Assembly (NCBI GenBank): GCA_052388025.1
Contig: JBQTIP010000225.1
Coordinates: forward strand, 1-42,410
DNA length: 42,410 nucleotides
Source of the DNA: JBQTIP01 sp052388025
Lineage (GTDB): Bacteria > Actinomycetota > UBA4738 > HRBIN12
Direction: 5' to 3'
This document shows, piece after piece, positions 8,089-17,277 of the stretch. Below the pieces are notes generated by a model, which made no database searches, was not told the DNA's origin, and saw only the letters and a program-made list of their open reading frames with translations. The stretch's first letter is position 1. Every line of letters starts with the position of its first letter. The translations under genes were made by a program, and so were the position numbers.

Positions 8089-10715
8089 TGATTGGCGAGG
8101 AGCTCCGAAAGGCGGGCAGGCACGCCGCCGAGCGCGTCGCCGAAGGCGGCCGCGTTCCTCCCCCCCGCGAAGGCCAGGATGGGCTTGCCGCCGGCGCCCC
8201 CGCCGATGGCCTTGGCCGCCGGCCCCAGAAGCTCGGACGCCGTCACGCCGCGTTCGACCAGCGGCCCGGTGCACGACGCCACGAGCAGCGCGTTCCCGCC
8301 GTCGGCGTTGCCGAGAACCGCGGCGCCTGCCCCGGCTTTCTCCAGGCGCATTCGAAGCGCGAGCGCCAGCTCGCGGAGCCCCTCCGCGTCCTCGCCGGGG
8401 ACCTCGGAGACGACCAAGGCGACGCCGTCGACCTGCGAGGCCGCCCCGGCGAGCGATTCCACCAGCGCCTCGCGATCCCCCTTCCGGAGCCTCCCGAGCT
8501 CGCTCTCCAGCCTCTTGATCCGCTCGACGGCCCGGCGCGCCCGCTCGGGGGCGCCCCTGGGATCGCCGCCGCCGAGCGCCACGACGACTTCATCCAGGAG
8601 ACGGCGCTCGACGTTTGCCTCCTTCAGGGCGTCGGGCCCGACGAGCGCCTCGACCCGCCGCAGGCCGGCCCCGATGCTTCCCTCGTGCACGATTCGAACG
8701 ACGGCCACGTTCCCGGTGCGCGGCACGTGCGTCCCCCCGCACAGCTCGACCGAGTAGTCGCCGACCTCCACCACCCGCACGATGTCGCCGTACTTCTCAC
8801 CGAACAGCGCGATCGCCCCTTGGGTCTTCGCGTAGTCGAACGTGGTCTCGTAGATGGTGATCGGCGAGTCCTCGGCCAGTCGCCGGTTCGCCAGCTCCTC
8901 CGCTTCCTCGAGGACGTCCGCAGGCACCGCCGAATGGTGCGGGAAGTCGAAGCGCAGGCGACCGGGAGCGACCAGCGAGCCGGCCTGACGCGCGTGGTCC
9001 CCAAGGACGTGCCGGAGCGTCCAGTGAACGACGTGGGTCGCGGTGTGCGAACGCGCCGTGGACTCGCGGCGCGCGGCGTCGACTTCCAGCCGGGCTTCCT
9101 GCCCACCGCGTATCTCACCGGACTCGACAACGCCCGTGTGAACGATCACGTCGCCGGGTCCCCACTGCGCATCCGTGATGCGCACGGCGCCTCCGGACGT
9201 GCGCAGGATCCCCTCGTCTCCGACCTGCCCGCCCGACTCCGCGTAGAACGGGGTCCGGTCAAGCACGAGCCGGACCTCCTCGCCCTCGCCTGCCAGCTCG
9301 GAGCGGCCCGCCGCCGACAGCAGAGCCACGATCCGACCGTCGGCCTCGGTCGATCCGTAGCCGACGAACTCCGTCTTGCCGGAGGTTGTCGCGATCTCGG
9401 CCACGGCCTCATCGAGCCCGCCCCGCTTCACGGCCGCCTTCGCGCGCCGGCGTTGCTCTTCCATGAGGACGGCGAACCGGTCGGCGTCTATCGACAGCCC
9501 GAGGTCGGCCGCCAACTCAGTGGTCAGCTCGACGGGGAACCCGTGCGTGTCGTGCAGGCGGAAGGCCAGGTCGCCCGGGAGCGTCCCGCCCGGCTTCGTC
9601 TTCTCCGCTTCGGCCTCGAACAGGACCATGCCCTGTCGGAGCGTGCCGGCGAACCGCTCTTCCTCGGAACCCGCCACCTGCTCGATGAACGCGCGGTTCT
9701 GCACGAGCTCGGGATACGCGTCGCCGAACATCTGGGCGGTCGTCTCCACGAGGCGGTCCATGACCGTCCCCTTGATCCCGAGACGCCGCGCGTGGCTCAC
9801 GACGCTTCGGAGCTCGCGCCGCAGGACGTACCCGCGCCCCTCGTTCGACGGCAATACGCCGTCGGCGATCAGGAACGTCGTCGCCCGCCCGTGCTCGGCC
9901 ACGATGCGGAGGGACACGTCGGCCCGCTCGTCCGCGCCGTAATGCTTCCCGGAGATCTCCTCGGCAACCTCTACGAGCGGACGCATGAGGTCGGTCTCGT
10001 AGAAGGAATCGAATCCCCGCAGAACGGTTGCCACCCGCTCCAGGCTGGACCCGGTGTCGATGTTCTTGCCCGGCAGCTCGGACAGGACGTCGCCGTTGCC
10101 GTCGACCTCGTTCTGCATGAAGACCAGGTTCCAGATCTCCATGAACCGCTCCTCGTCGACCGCGGGCCCGCCCTCGGGGCCGTACTTCGGCCCTCGGTCG
10201 ACGTAGATCTCCGAGCAGGGGCCCGCGGGTCCCGCCGCGTGGGTCCACCAGAAGTTGTCGGTCTTGCCGCGACGGACGATCCGCGCGCGCGGGACGCCAA
10301 CCTCGTCGGCCCAGACGTCGATCGCCTCGTCATCGGTCTCGAACACCGTGACCCACAGCCGGTCGGCATCGATCCCAAAGCCCTCGGTGACCAGCTCGAA
10401 CGCCCACGCGCACGCCTCGGGCTTGAAGTAGTCGGCGAAGGAGAAGTTCCCGAGCATCTCGAACATCGAGAGGTGCCGGGCAGTGAGACCGACCAGGTCG
10501 ATGTCGACAGCCCGGAAGCATTTCTGCACGGTGGTCGCGCGAGGGAAGGGGGCCGGCGCGTGACCGAGGAAGTACGGGATGAACTGGTTCATGCCCGCGT
10601 TCGTGAGCAGGAGGCCCGACTCCGCGGGAGGGATGAGCGACGACGACGGGACGCGCTTGTGCCCGCGCTGCTCGAAGAACGAGAGGAACGTCTCCCGGAT
10701 CCGCCGGCCTTCCAC
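8085..10715 (-). CDS. alaS: Alanyl-tRNA synthetase
   Basis: Class II synthetase charging tRNA-Ala, with an editing domain that clears Ser and Gly. The 876-residue length is standard. In order: an aminoacylation domain starting RETFLSFFEQRGHKRVPSSSLIP and containing MNQFIPYFLG and QKCFR; the tRNA-recognition domain; and an editing domain with the zinc ligands HTATH and the CGGTHV motif. Last comes the C-Ala domain with Gly-rich GGGAGGKPILAFAGG near the end. The stop overlaps the inverted repeat before ruvX, and the gap to the upstream small gene is 5 bases, so it belongs to an operon from DUF948 to mltG/aroE. A long open frame on the opposite strand is only its shadow. Confidence 0.98.
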   Translation of the reverse strand: MEGRRIRETFLSFFEQRGHKRVPSSSLIPPAESGLLLTNAGMNQFIPYFLGHAPAPFPRATTVQKCFRAVDIDLVGLTARHLSMFEMLGNFSFADYFKPEACAWAFELVTEGFGIDADRLWVTVFETDDEAIDVWADEVGVPRARIVRRGKTDNFWWTHAAGPAGPCSEIYVDRGPKYGPEGGPAVDEERFMEIWNLVFMQNEVDGNGDVLSELPGKNIDTGSSLERVATVLRGFDSFYETDLMRPLVEVAEEISGKHYGADERADVSLRIVAEHGRATTFLIADGVLPSNEGRGYVLRRELRSVVSHARRLGIKGTVMDRLVETTAQMFGDAYPELVQNRAFIEQVAGSEEERFAGTLRQGMVLFEAEAEKTKPGGTLPGDLAFRLHDTHGFPVELTTELAADLGLSIDADRFAVLMEEQRRRAKAAVKRGGLDEAVAEIATTSGKTEFVGYGSTEADGRIVALLSAAGRSELAGEGEEVRLVLDRTPFYAESGGQVGDEGILRTSGGAVRITDAQWGPGDVIVHTGVVESGEIRGGQEARLEVDAARRESTARSHTATHVVHWTLRHVLGDHARQAGSLVAPGRLRFDFPHHSAVPADVLEEAEELANRRLAEDSPITIYETTFDYAKTQGAIALFGEKYGDIVRVVEVGDYSVELCGGTHVPRTGNVAVVRIVHEGSIGAGLRRVEALVGPDALKEANVERRLLDEVVVALGGGDPRGAPERARRAVERIKRLESELGRLRKGDREALVESLAGAASQVDGVALVVSEVPGEDAEGLRELALALRMRLEKAGAGAAVLGNADGGNALLVASCTGPLVERGVTASELLGPAAKAIGGGAGGKPILAFAGGRNAAAFGDALGGVPARLSELLANH

Positions 10716-10720
10716 GGCGG

Positions 10721-10954
10721 CTAGTCTACCGGCGGGCCCCTCTTGAGCTCCCTTTCCTTCTCCTCCATCGCGCGCTTGCCCTCGGCGACCGACTCGGACA
10801 CGAGCTTGCCGAGCTCGAGCAAGCCCCCCTTCGCCTCGCGAGCGAGGTTCGCCGGTGCCACTTTCTGCGCCTGCTTTCGCGCCCAGCGCGTCGTCATGAT
10901 CGCACCGGTGACGCCGGCGCCGAGGCCGAGCGCCACCCAGAACAGCCGCTTCAC
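10721..10954 (-). CDS. Small membrane-anchored protein, DUF6167-like
   Basis: A 77-residue protein with one N-terminal hydrophobic segment (LFWVALGLGAGVTGAIMTT), then a charged helical region (RWARKQAQKVAPANLAR...) ending in a basic/acidic EEKERELKRG tail. Actinomycetota commonly carry a protein of this kind (DUF6167) between a DUF948 gene and alaS, and this gene has the same place and layout. The GTG start overlaps the DUF948 stop as GTGA (10951-10954). The function is unknown; the family assignment rests mainly on position and general composition. Confidence 0.7.
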   Translation of the reverse strand: MKRLFWVALGLGAGVTGAIMTTRWARKQAQKVAPANLAREAKGGLLELGKLVSESVAEGKRAMEEKERELKRGPPVD

Positions 10955-11319
10955 GTCTTGCCGCCGCCCTTGGGCTTGCCTCTGCGGAACCGGCCGGCCG
11001 CCCTGGAGACCCCGGCCCCGAACGCGATCGCCTTCATGAGCGGACTCGATACCGCCTGCTGGACGAGACCCGAGACCCTGTGGATGTTCTCGAGGATGCC
11101 GTCCACGCGGTCGATCTCGCGGTTCGCCTTGACGACGGATGTCTTCACCTCGCCGAGCAGCGGCACTGTCTCCTCACGGATGCCGTCGATCAGCATCTTC
11201 GTGCTCTCGAGGATCCGGAACACGTTGATCAGCACGATGCACAGGAACAGGACGAGCAGGCCCCAGAACGCGGCAAGGACGATGAGGGCGACATCTCCCG
11301 CTGAAGCTAGGACGGCCAT
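10951..11319 (-). CDS. DUF948 family membrane protein
   Basis: A 122-residue protein with one N-terminal transmembrane helix (VALIVLAAFWGLLVLFLCIVLINVF). A long amphipathic coiled-coil region follows (RILESTKMLIDGIREETVPLLGEVKTSV...), the pattern of DUF948 proteins. The C-terminus is basic and Gly-rich (RRGKPKGGGK). The ATG at 11319 has AGAGGAGAG about 8 bases upstream, so it is preferred to the upstream in-frame start at 11382. Found next to alaS throughout Actinomycetota; function unknown. Confidence 0.8.
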   Translation of the reverse strand: MAVLASAGDVALIVLAAFWGLLVLFLCIVLINVFRILESTKMLIDGIREETVPLLGEVKTSVVKANREIDRVDGILENIHRVSGLVQQAVSSPLMKAIAFGAGVSRAAGRFRRGKPKGGGKT

Positions 11320-11392
11320 CGGCTCTCTCCTCTGGGCTCGGGAAACCGTTCGCGCATCATACCCATCGAGCCGGATGCCCACGCCTTCCGGC

Positions 11393-12622
11393 TCAGGCCT
11401 CCTCCCCCTGACCCGAGGGCTCGTAGTAGCGCTTCCCCTCGAAGCGGATCGGGCGGTATTCCTGCTCCACGGCGTGCTCGGGAAAGTCGTGAGGATACTT
11501 GTAGCCCTTGCCGTGGCCCAGCTTCTTCGCGCCGGCGTAGTGCGCGTCCCGGAGATGCCGCGGCACGGGGTCGGCGGAGCTCGCGTCCTGCATGGCCCTC
11601 CCGAGCGAGACGATCACGCTGTTCGACTTCGGCGCGCGCGCGAGGTAGATCGCCGCCTCGGCGAGGTTCAATCGCGCCTCCGGTAGGCCGACGTGCTCCA
11701 CGGCTTGGGCGGCGGCGACGGCGACGAGGAGCGCGCGAGGGTCGGCCAGTCCTATGTCCTCCGACGCGTGAACGATCATCCGCCGCGCGATGTAGCGAGG
11801 GTCCTCCCCCGCCTCGAGCATGCGGGCCAGCCAGAACAGGGACGCGTCGGGGTCCGAGCCCCGGATGCTCTTGATGAAGGCCGAGATGACATCGTAGTGA
11901 GCGTCCCCCTGCCGGTCGTAGACGATCGCCTTCTTCTGCACAGCGTCGGCGGCCCGCGCCAGCTCGACCGTGGAGTCTCCTGCCGCGCTCGCCGAGAGCA
12001 CTGCGGCCTCGAGGCCCGTGAGCGCCACACGCGCGTCGCCGCCCGCGATCTCGATCAGATGCGCAAGCGCATCGCCGGCGGCGGTCACGGCCAGGTCCCC
12101 CAGGCCACGCTCGGCGTCGGCCAGGGCCCGTTCCAGGAGCGTCCGGAGATCTTGCTCCGTGAGGGGCTCTAGACGAAGGAGGAGGCAGCGCGAGAGCAGC
12201 GGCGTGACGAGCGAGAAGTACGGGTTCTCCGTCGTCGCGCCGATCAGCGTGATGGTCCCGTTCTCCACCGCCGGCAGCAGGACGTCCTGCTGGGCCTTGC
12301 TCCAGCGGTGTACCTCATCGACGAACAGAACGGTCCGGAAGAGCCCGGCGCGCGCGTTGTCCATCACCCTCCGCGCGTCGGCGACCCCGGACGAGACGGC
12401 GGAGAGTTGAACCATCTCGGCGCCCACCGCGTCCGCGAGCAGGTACGCGAGCGTGGTCTTCCCGGAGCCCGCGGGTCCCCACAAGACGAGAGACGGCAGG
12501 TGCCCGCCCTCTATCAGCTGCGAGAGCGCCTTACTCGGGCCCAGCAAGTGCCCCTGCCCGACGAATTCCTCGAACGAGCGTGGCCGCATCCGCGTCGCGA
12601 GCGGCGCCGCCACTCGCCTCAC
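11393..12622 (-). CDS. rarA: Replication-associated recombination protein RarA (MgsA)
   Basis: AAA+ ATPase of the clamp-loader type that acts at stalled forks. APLATRMRPRSFEEFVGQGHLLG is the family N-terminus. Walker A is GPAGSGKTT (49-57), Walker B LFVDEVHR (99-106), sensor 1 LIGATTENPYFSL, and the arginine finger region SRCLLLRLEPL. The C-terminal tetramerisation part has YDVISAFIKSIRGSDPDASLFWLARML and the end GYKYPHDFPEHAVEQEY. The GTG at 12622 overlaps the upstream TGA as GTGA, giving 409 residues; a second GTG at 12613 is possible. Confidence 0.94.
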   Translation of the reverse strand: MRRVAAPLATRMRPRSFEEFVGQGHLLGPSKALSQLIEGGHLPSLVLWGPAGSGKTTLAYLLADAVGAEMVQLSAVSSGVADARRVMDNARAGLFRTVLFVDEVHRWSKAQQDVLLPAVENGTITLIGATTENPYFSLVTPLLSRCLLLRLEPLTEQDLRTLLERALADAERGLGDLAVTAAGDALAHLIEIAGGDARVALTGLEAAVLSASAAGDSTVELARAADAVQKKAIVYDRQGDAHYDVISAFIKSIRGSDPDASLFWLARMLEAGEDPRYIARRMIVHASEDIGLADPRALLVAVAAAQAVEHVGLPEARLNLAEAAIYLARAPKSNSVIVSLGRAMQDASSADPVPRHLRDAHYAGAKKLGHGKGYKYPHDFPEHAVEQEYRPIRFEGKRYYEPSGQGEEA

Positions 12623-13014
12623 TTCTCGTAGCTCACACGGTCCGGCCGGATCTCGAGGATCAGGCGGACCTGCCCCGGCTGCGGCTCCCAGGGCTCGCCG
12701 TTGTATTTCCGGGAGAGGAAGTCGATGTGCTCGTCGGCGCCCTCCGTGGTGATGTTCACGACCGTCCCGCGAACGACGAACGGCGGCCAGTGCCTCTCGG
12801 GGTCGTGGGCAGCGATCGCGACTCGCGGTTCGCGACGGATGTTCCGTACCTTCACCCGCCCGTCGGCGGTATTGAGGAGGATGAGGTTGCGCTCCGGATC
12901 GACGTCGACCCACAGCGGCGCCACGTGCGGTGAGCCGTCCTCGTTCACGGTGCCGAGGTACGCGAGGTTCCGCCCGGACAGCAGGCGGACGACTCCGTAG
13001 GTCAGCTCGGCCAC
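12619..13014 (-). CDS. PPOX-type (pyridoxamine 5'-phosphate oxidase-like) split-barrel flavin/F420 protein
   Basis: A 131-residue split beta-barrel protein related to pyridoxamine phosphate oxidase and F420-dependent reductases. Family features: NLAYLGTVNEDGSPHVAPLWVDVD (N-terminal strands with the SPH motif), KVRNIRREPRVAIAAHDPE and a FVVRGTVVNIT strand. The true start is the GTG at 13014, preceded by AAGGAGGG with a 5-base spacer. The first frame start at 13044 lies inside aspS. The aspS stop is one base upstream of this GTG, and the aspS 3' end supplies the ribosome site. Cofactor (FMN or F420) and substrate cannot be read from the sequence. Confidence 0.8.
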   Translation of the reverse strand: MAELTYGVVRLLSGRNLAYLGTVNEDGSPHVAPLWVDVDPERNLILLNTADGRVKVRNIRREPRVAIAAHDPERHWPPFVVRGTVVNITTEGADEHIDFLSRKYNGEPWEPQPGQVRLILEIRPDRVSYEK

Positions 13015-13015
13015 G

Positions 13016-14800
13016 TCAACCCTCCTTCCGGGAGGGTGGCTCAAGCAGCTTCAGACCGAGCTCGCGGAGCTGCTCCGGTTCGACCGCTGCCGGCGCGCCG
13101 GTGAGTGGATCGGCCCCGGACTGCGCCTTCGGGAACGCCGTCACGTCCCGTATGGCGTCCTTCCCGGCCATGAGCATCACGATGCGGTCGATGCCGCACG
13201 CGATCCCCCCGTGAGGCGGCACGCCGTAGCGGAACGCGCGAAGCAGGTGCCCGAACTTCTCCTCGGTCTGCTCCGGTGTGAGCCCCAGCCGCTCGAACAC
13301 GTTGCGTTGCAGATCCGCGTCGTGGATTCGGATGCTCCCGCCGCAGATCTCGAAGCCGTTCAGCACGAGGTCGTAGGCGCGGGCTTTCGCGGTCGCCGGC
13401 GCAAGGTCGTCCGTCGCCGGTGACGTGAATGGGTGATGAACGGAGACCCACTTGTCCTCGTCGTCGCTCCATTCGAAGAGCGGCGGCTCGACCATCCACA
13501 CGAACCGCCACTCCCCTTCCGTGATCAGGTCCAGCCGGGCGGCCATCGTTCGGCGCAGGCCGTCCAGCGCCACAGCGGTGCGGCCGGGCGCGTCGGCGAC
13601 GATCAGCACGAGGTCGCTCGGCCCCGCTGCCGTCGCTTCCAGGACCCCGGCCACCTCCTCGGCCGCCAGGTGCTTCTCGACCGGTGACCGCACGGCGCCC
13701 TCGCCCTCGACCACCATCCAGACGAGGCCCGCGGCGCCCCGTCCCTTCGTGTCCTGGATGAGGTCGTCCAGCTCCTTGCGGGAAAGCGCGGCGCCGCCCG
13801 GCGCGGCGAGCGCCCTGATCACGGCCCCCGACTCGAGCGCGGACGCGAAGGCGCGAAACCCCGTCCCGGCGAAGACCGGGCCGAGGTCCGCGAGCTCCAT
13901 CCCGTAGCGGAGGTCCGGCTTGTCGGAGCCGTATCGGGCCAGCATCTCGTCGTAAGTCATCCGGGGGAACGGCGTCGGCACGTCGACTCCTTGCGTCTCC
14001 CGGACGATCGCCGCATAGAGCGGCTCGACCAACCCGATCACGTCCTCCTCGTTCGCGAAGGACATCTCGACGTCGAGCTGGGTGAACTCGAAGCCCCGGT
14101 CGGCCCGCGGCGCCTCGTCCCGGAGGCAGCGGACGATCTGGTAGTAGCGATCTTGCCCCGCGATCATCAGCAGCTGCTTGAGCTGCTGGGGGGACTGCGG
14201 GAGCGCGTAGAAGGTGCCGGGCAACAGTCGCGACGGGACCAGGAAGTCGCGGGCGCCCTCGGGCGTGCTCCGGGTGAGCATCGGCGTCTCGACCTCCAGG
14301 AAACCCCGCTCGTCCAGGTGGTCGCGGATGATCTTGTTGATCCGGTGCCGCAGGCGAAGGATCCGTGTCATCTCCGGGCGGCGGAGGTCCAGGTAGCGGA
14401 ACCTCAGGCGCAGGTGCTCGTCGGCCTCGATGCGATCCTCGATCGGGAACGGTGGCGTGTCGGCGTCGGCGAGCACCTCGAGGGTCTCGACGAGCACCTC
14501 CACCTCGCCCGTGGGCAGGCTCGGGTTGACGGTTCCCGCCGGGCGGGGGCGCACCGAGCCGGTGGCGCGCACCACCGACTCCGACCTCAGCTCCTGGGCG
14601 GCCGCGTGCGCCTCGGGCCGGTCCTCGGGATGGAAGACGAGCTGCACGACGCCCTCCCGGTCGCGCAGGTCCACGAAGGTGACGCCGCCGTGATCCCGCT
14701 GGCGCGCCACCCAGCCGCACAGCGCGACGGCCGCGCCGGCATCTTCCGCGCGGAGCTCGCCGCACGCGTGGGTGCGCATGGACGTAGACAGATCAGCCAT
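13016..14800 (-). CDS. aspS: Aspartyl-tRNA synthetase, bacterial type (probably non-discriminating)
   Basis: Class IIb synthetase, 594 residues. It has an N-terminal OB anticodon domain (VALCGWVARQRDHGGVTFVDLRDREG), motif 1 around RHRINKIIRDHLDERGFLEVETPML, and motif 2 RCLRDEAPRADRGFEFTQLD (commonly FRDEDLRADRQPEFTQ). The bacterial GAD insertion domain follows, and motif 3 is GIACGIDRIVMLMAG. The His in RQRDHGG is the residue that in Pseudomonas-type AspRS goes with relaxed tRNA specificity. This enzyme may therefore also charge tRNA-Asn and depend on GatCAB elsewhere; that is inference. The ATG at 14800 overlaps the hisS stop by 8 bases. Confidence 0.97.
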   Translation of the reverse strand: MADLSTSMRTHACGELRAEDAGAAVALCGWVARQRDHGGVTFVDLRDREGVVQLVFHPEDRPEAHAAAQELRSESVVRATGSVRPRPAGTVNPSLPTGEVEVLVETLEVLADADTPPFPIEDRIEADEHLRLRFRYLDLRRPEMTRILRLRHRINKIIRDHLDERGFLEVETPMLTRSTPEGARDFLVPSRLLPGTFYALPQSPQQLKQLLMIAGQDRYYQIVRCLRDEAPRADRGFEFTQLDVEMSFANEEDVIGLVEPLYAAIVRETQGVDVPTPFPRMTYDEMLARYGSDKPDLRYGMELADLGPVFAGTGFRAFASALESGAVIRALAAPGGAALSRKELDDLIQDTKGRGAAGLVWMVVEGEGAVRSPVEKHLAAEEVAGVLEATAAGPSDLVLIVADAPGRTAVALDGLRRTMAARLDLITEGEWRFVWMVEPPLFEWSDDEDKWVSVHHPFTSPATDDLAPATAKARAYDLVLNGFEICGGSIRIHDADLQRNVFERLGLTPEQTEEKFGHLLRAFRYGVPPHGGIACGIDRIVMLMAGKDAIRDVTAFPKAQSGADPLTGAPAAVEPEQLRELGLKLLEPPSRKEG

Positions 14801-16055
14801 CGAGCCCCGACAGCCATCCCGGCACGTCCGCCGCGGCGATCGTCTTCTGAACTCCGTCGGCGAGCCTCCGGACGGTCACGGTCCCGTCCGCCACCTCCCG
14901 CTCTCCCAGTATCGCGACGTGCTGGGCACCGGCACGATCCGCCATCCGGAGCTGGGCCTTCAGCGGCCGCTCCTCCAGGGCCGTGACGGCGGAAACCCCC
15001 CCGCTCCTGAGGGTCCGGACCAACTCGCGGCCGAGCCTGGAGGCGTCCCCGCCGATCGAGACCACGAAGCACGCCGGTGCGCGTCCAGCCGGAAGCGGAA
15101 CCCCCTCCCCCTGCATGGCGAGCCTCACACGGTCCAGGCCCATCCCGAACCCGATCCCGGGCGTGGGGGGACCGCCGAGCGCCTCCGCGAGCCCGTCATA
15201 GCGCCCGCCGCCGCAGAAGGTGGACTGGGCCGGCGACAGCACGCCCGACACGAACTCGAACGCGGTCCGCGTGTAGTAGTCCAGGCCGCGCACGAGGCTC
15301 TGATCGTGCTCGAAGGCGATGCCCGCGGCCGCGAGCCCTTCGGTGACCGCCGCGAAGTGGTCGCGGCACGATTCGCACAGGTGCCCGGAGATCGCAGGCG
15401 CGTCGCGCATCACGGTTCGCGTGGCCTCCTCTTTGGAGTCGAAGACCCGCATGGGGTTCGTCTCGATCCGCTCACGAGACTCGGGGTCGAGCTCGTCCCG
15501 GCGCCGGCCCAGGAAGTCGACGAGCGCCGCGCGGTAGGCGGGGCGGCAGGTCTCGTCGCCGATGGAGTTCACATGCAGGCCGAAGTCACCCAGCCCGCCA
15601 TCGCGGAGGTAGCGGTCCGCAAGCGTCATCACCTCGACGTCCGCCGCCGCTTCGGCGGCCCCCAGGATCTCGACGTCGAACACGCGGAACTCACGGAGCC
15701 GGCCCGCCTGCGGGCGATTGTGACGCCATGCCTGGTTCACCGTGTAAGCGCGAAACGGCAAAGGAAGGTCGTGGCGTCTACCGAGGTACGCACGGACGAT
15801 CGGCGCGGTGGCCTCGGGCCGAAGCGTCAGCGACCGCCCACCGCGATCCTCGAAGGTGTACGTCTCCTTTGTCACGATGTCGGAGGACTCCCCCGAAGTC
15901 CGCGCCACGACCTCGGTGTGCTCGAACGCCGGCGTCTCCACGTACCGAAAGCCGAAGAGCCGAGCCAGGCGATGCGCCTCCTCCTCCAGGCCGAGCATCG
16001 CCTCGGACTCGGGCGGGAACAGGTCCGCGGTCCCCCGCGGCGGCGCGAGGTCCAC
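14793..16055 (-). CDS. hisS: Histidyl-tRNA synthetase
   Basis: Class II synthetase, 420 residues. It starts MDLAPPRGTADLFPPESE, has motif 2 RAYTVNQAWRHNRPQAGRLREF, the histidine-binding signature GLDYYTRTAFEF, GGGRYDGL, motif 3 GIGFGMGLDRVRLA, and a C-terminal anticodon-binding domain. The tRNA synthetase motif 2 loop carries an unusual N-R-P-Q-A-G-R-L-R run, but the flanking residues are intact. The start is GTG at 16055, immediately after the stop of the upstream hydrolase gene. It forms an operon with that gene and aspS, the usual actinobacterial order. Confidence 0.97.
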   Translation of the reverse strand: MDLAPPRGTADLFPPESEAMLGLEEEAHRLARLFGFRYVETPAFEHTEVVARTSGESSDIVTKETYTFEDRGGRSLTLRPEATAPIVRAYLGRRHDLPLPFRAYTVNQAWRHNRPQAGRLREFRVFDVEILGAAEAAADVEVMTLADRYLRDGGLGDFGLHVNSIGDETCRPAYRAALVDFLGRRRDELDPESRERIETNPMRVFDSKEEATRTVMRDAPAISGHLCESCRDHFAAVTEGLAAAGIAFEHDQSLVRGLDYYTRTAFEFVSGVLSPAQSTFCGGGRYDGLAEALGGPPTPGIGFGMGLDRVRLAMQGEGVPLPAGRAPACFVVSIGGDASRLGRELVRTLRSGGVSAVTALEERPLKAQLRMADRAGAQHVAILGEREVADGTVTVRRLADGVQKTIAAADVPGWLSGLDG

Positions 16056-16673
16056 CTACAGCTCCAGCAGGAACGGGTTCGTCGTCCGCTCGCGGCCGAC
16101 GGTCGTCTCAGGCCCGTGCCCCGGGTAGACCTGCAGCGGATCGGACAGCGTGAGGAACCGCTCGAGGCTCCGACTCATGTCCGCGGGTGACGAGTTCGGG
16201 AAGTCGGAGCGCCCGATCGAGCCGGCGAAGACCAGATCGCCGGAGAGCACGAAGCCGTCCGTCGCGAAGCACGCGCTCCCGGGCGTGTGTCCGGGCGTGT
16301 GCATCACCTCGATCCGGAACCCGGCGAACTCCAGCACGTCCCCGTCCACGACCGTCCGGACGTCCTTCACCGGGACCGGCGGAACGTCCAACCCGGCCCC
16401 CCAGGCCTGAGGGTCGGTCAGCGCGAGCCGATCCGACTCGTGGATGTGAAGGGGGATGTCGTCGGCGCAGAAGTCGGCCGCGGAGCCGATGTGGTCGAAG
16501 TGCCCGTGCGTCGCCAAGACCGCGACCGGGCGCTTCCCCGCCGTCGCGAGCATCGCGTGCACGCGGGCCGGCGAGAAGCCGGGGTCGATGACCACGGCCT
16601 CGTCGCTCCCCCCGGCTGCGATCAGCCAGCAGTTCGTCCCGTAGGGATTGTCGGAGAAAGCGTCCAGGTACAT
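16056..16673 (-). CDS. Metallo-beta-lactamase fold hydrolase (glyoxalase II-like)
   Basis: Cytoplasmic metallohydrolase of 205 residues with the binuclear metal motif THGHFDH, the later ligands in HTPGHTPGS and LSGDLVFAGSIGR, and the terminal YPGHGPETTVGRER. This matches the short YcbL-type glyoxalase II-like proteins often found between rel and hisS in Actinomycetota. The substrate is likely a thioester or similar small compound; not determinable here. The ATG at 16673 has no ribosome site. A possible -10 (TAAGAT on the minus strand) lies about 10 bases before it, so the transcript may have a very short leader. Confidence 0.88.
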   Translation of the reverse strand: MYLDAFSDNPYGTNCWLIAAGGSDEAVVIDPGFSPARVHAMLATAGKRPVAVLATHGHFDHIGSAADFCADDIPLHIHESDRLALTDPQAWGAGLDVPPVPVKDVRTVVDGDVLEFAGFRIEVMHTPGHTPGSACFATDGFVLSGDLVFAGSIGRSDFPNSSPADMSRSLERFLTLSDPLQVYPGHGPETTVGRERTTNPFLLEL

Positions 16674-16752
16674 CGGGGGGCCATCTTAGCTGCCCGGTCG
16701 TCTACCCACGGGCGCATGGAGCCACCCTCCCGGTGCGGGTAGTGTCTCGAGC

Positions 16753-17277
16753 GTGGACCGCTCGGCGCGGAGGGGGACTGCCGCTGGGGTCATCTCCGGG
16801 GACGAGGCCCAGCCTCCCCGCTGGGTCCGCCGGTCCGTGCCGGCGTTCCTGGCGGCGTTCGTCGTCTGCGGGCTCGCCGGCATCGAGGCGTGGCCCCTCT
16901 CCGGTTTCCGACTCTTCAGCCATCTCAGGTACGAGCACCAGGTCTCCTGGGAAGCGGCAACCGTCGGGCCCGACGGGACCGAGTCGCCGATCCGGTTCGG
17001 GTTGCTGCCCCGGGCCCACCGCGGCTTCGTCTTGGTGATGCGAGATTTCCCGGCGGCCTCGCCCCAGGAGAAGGACGCCGCTTGCCGCGCGTGGGCCGAT
17101 GCGGTTCGGCGAACCGGCCGGGCCGTCGTCGCCGTGAGGATCTACCAAATCGAGTGGGACCTGCTGCCAAGGGAGGAAGCGCGCGCCGCCTCACCGGTGA
17201 AGCGAACGCTCCTTGATACGTGCGCGGACGATCGGGCAACGGCCGGACCGCTGGAGGAGGCCGATGCGGCGAGTTGA
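16753..17277 (+). CDS. Small membrane protein of unknown function, first gene of HTTM/DCC1 module
   Basis: A 174-residue protein with one hydrophobic segment at about 29-45 (VPAFLAAFVVCGLAGIEA), followed by LSGFRLFSHLRYEHQVSWEAATV and a soluble domain (IRFGLLPRAHRGFVLVMRDF; AVVAVRIYQIEWDLLPRE). It may correspond to DUF5819-type small proteins found beside HTTM proteins, but I do not recognise a catalytic motif. The GTG start has no clear ribosome site; a possible -10 TAGTGT at 16741-16746 lies a few bases upstream, which would give an almost leaderless transcript. The 3' end overlaps the next gene by 14 bases, so translation is coupled. It points away from the hisS operon. Confidence 0.65.
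   Translation: MDRSARRGTAAGVISGDEAQPPRWVRRSVPAFLAAFVVCGLAGIEAWPLSGFRLFSHLRYEHQVSWEAATVGPDGTESPIRFGLLPRAHRGFVLVMRDFPAASPQEKDAACRAWADAVRRTGRAVVAVRIYQIEWDLLPREEARAASPVKRTLLDTCADDRATAGPLEEADAAS

Noticed and set aside
8088..10724. An 878-codon open frame on the plus strand opposite alaS
   Set aside because: It mirrors alaS almost exactly, is full of Arg/Gly/Pro/Asp without any motif, and is what GC-rich codon use gives on the antisense strand.
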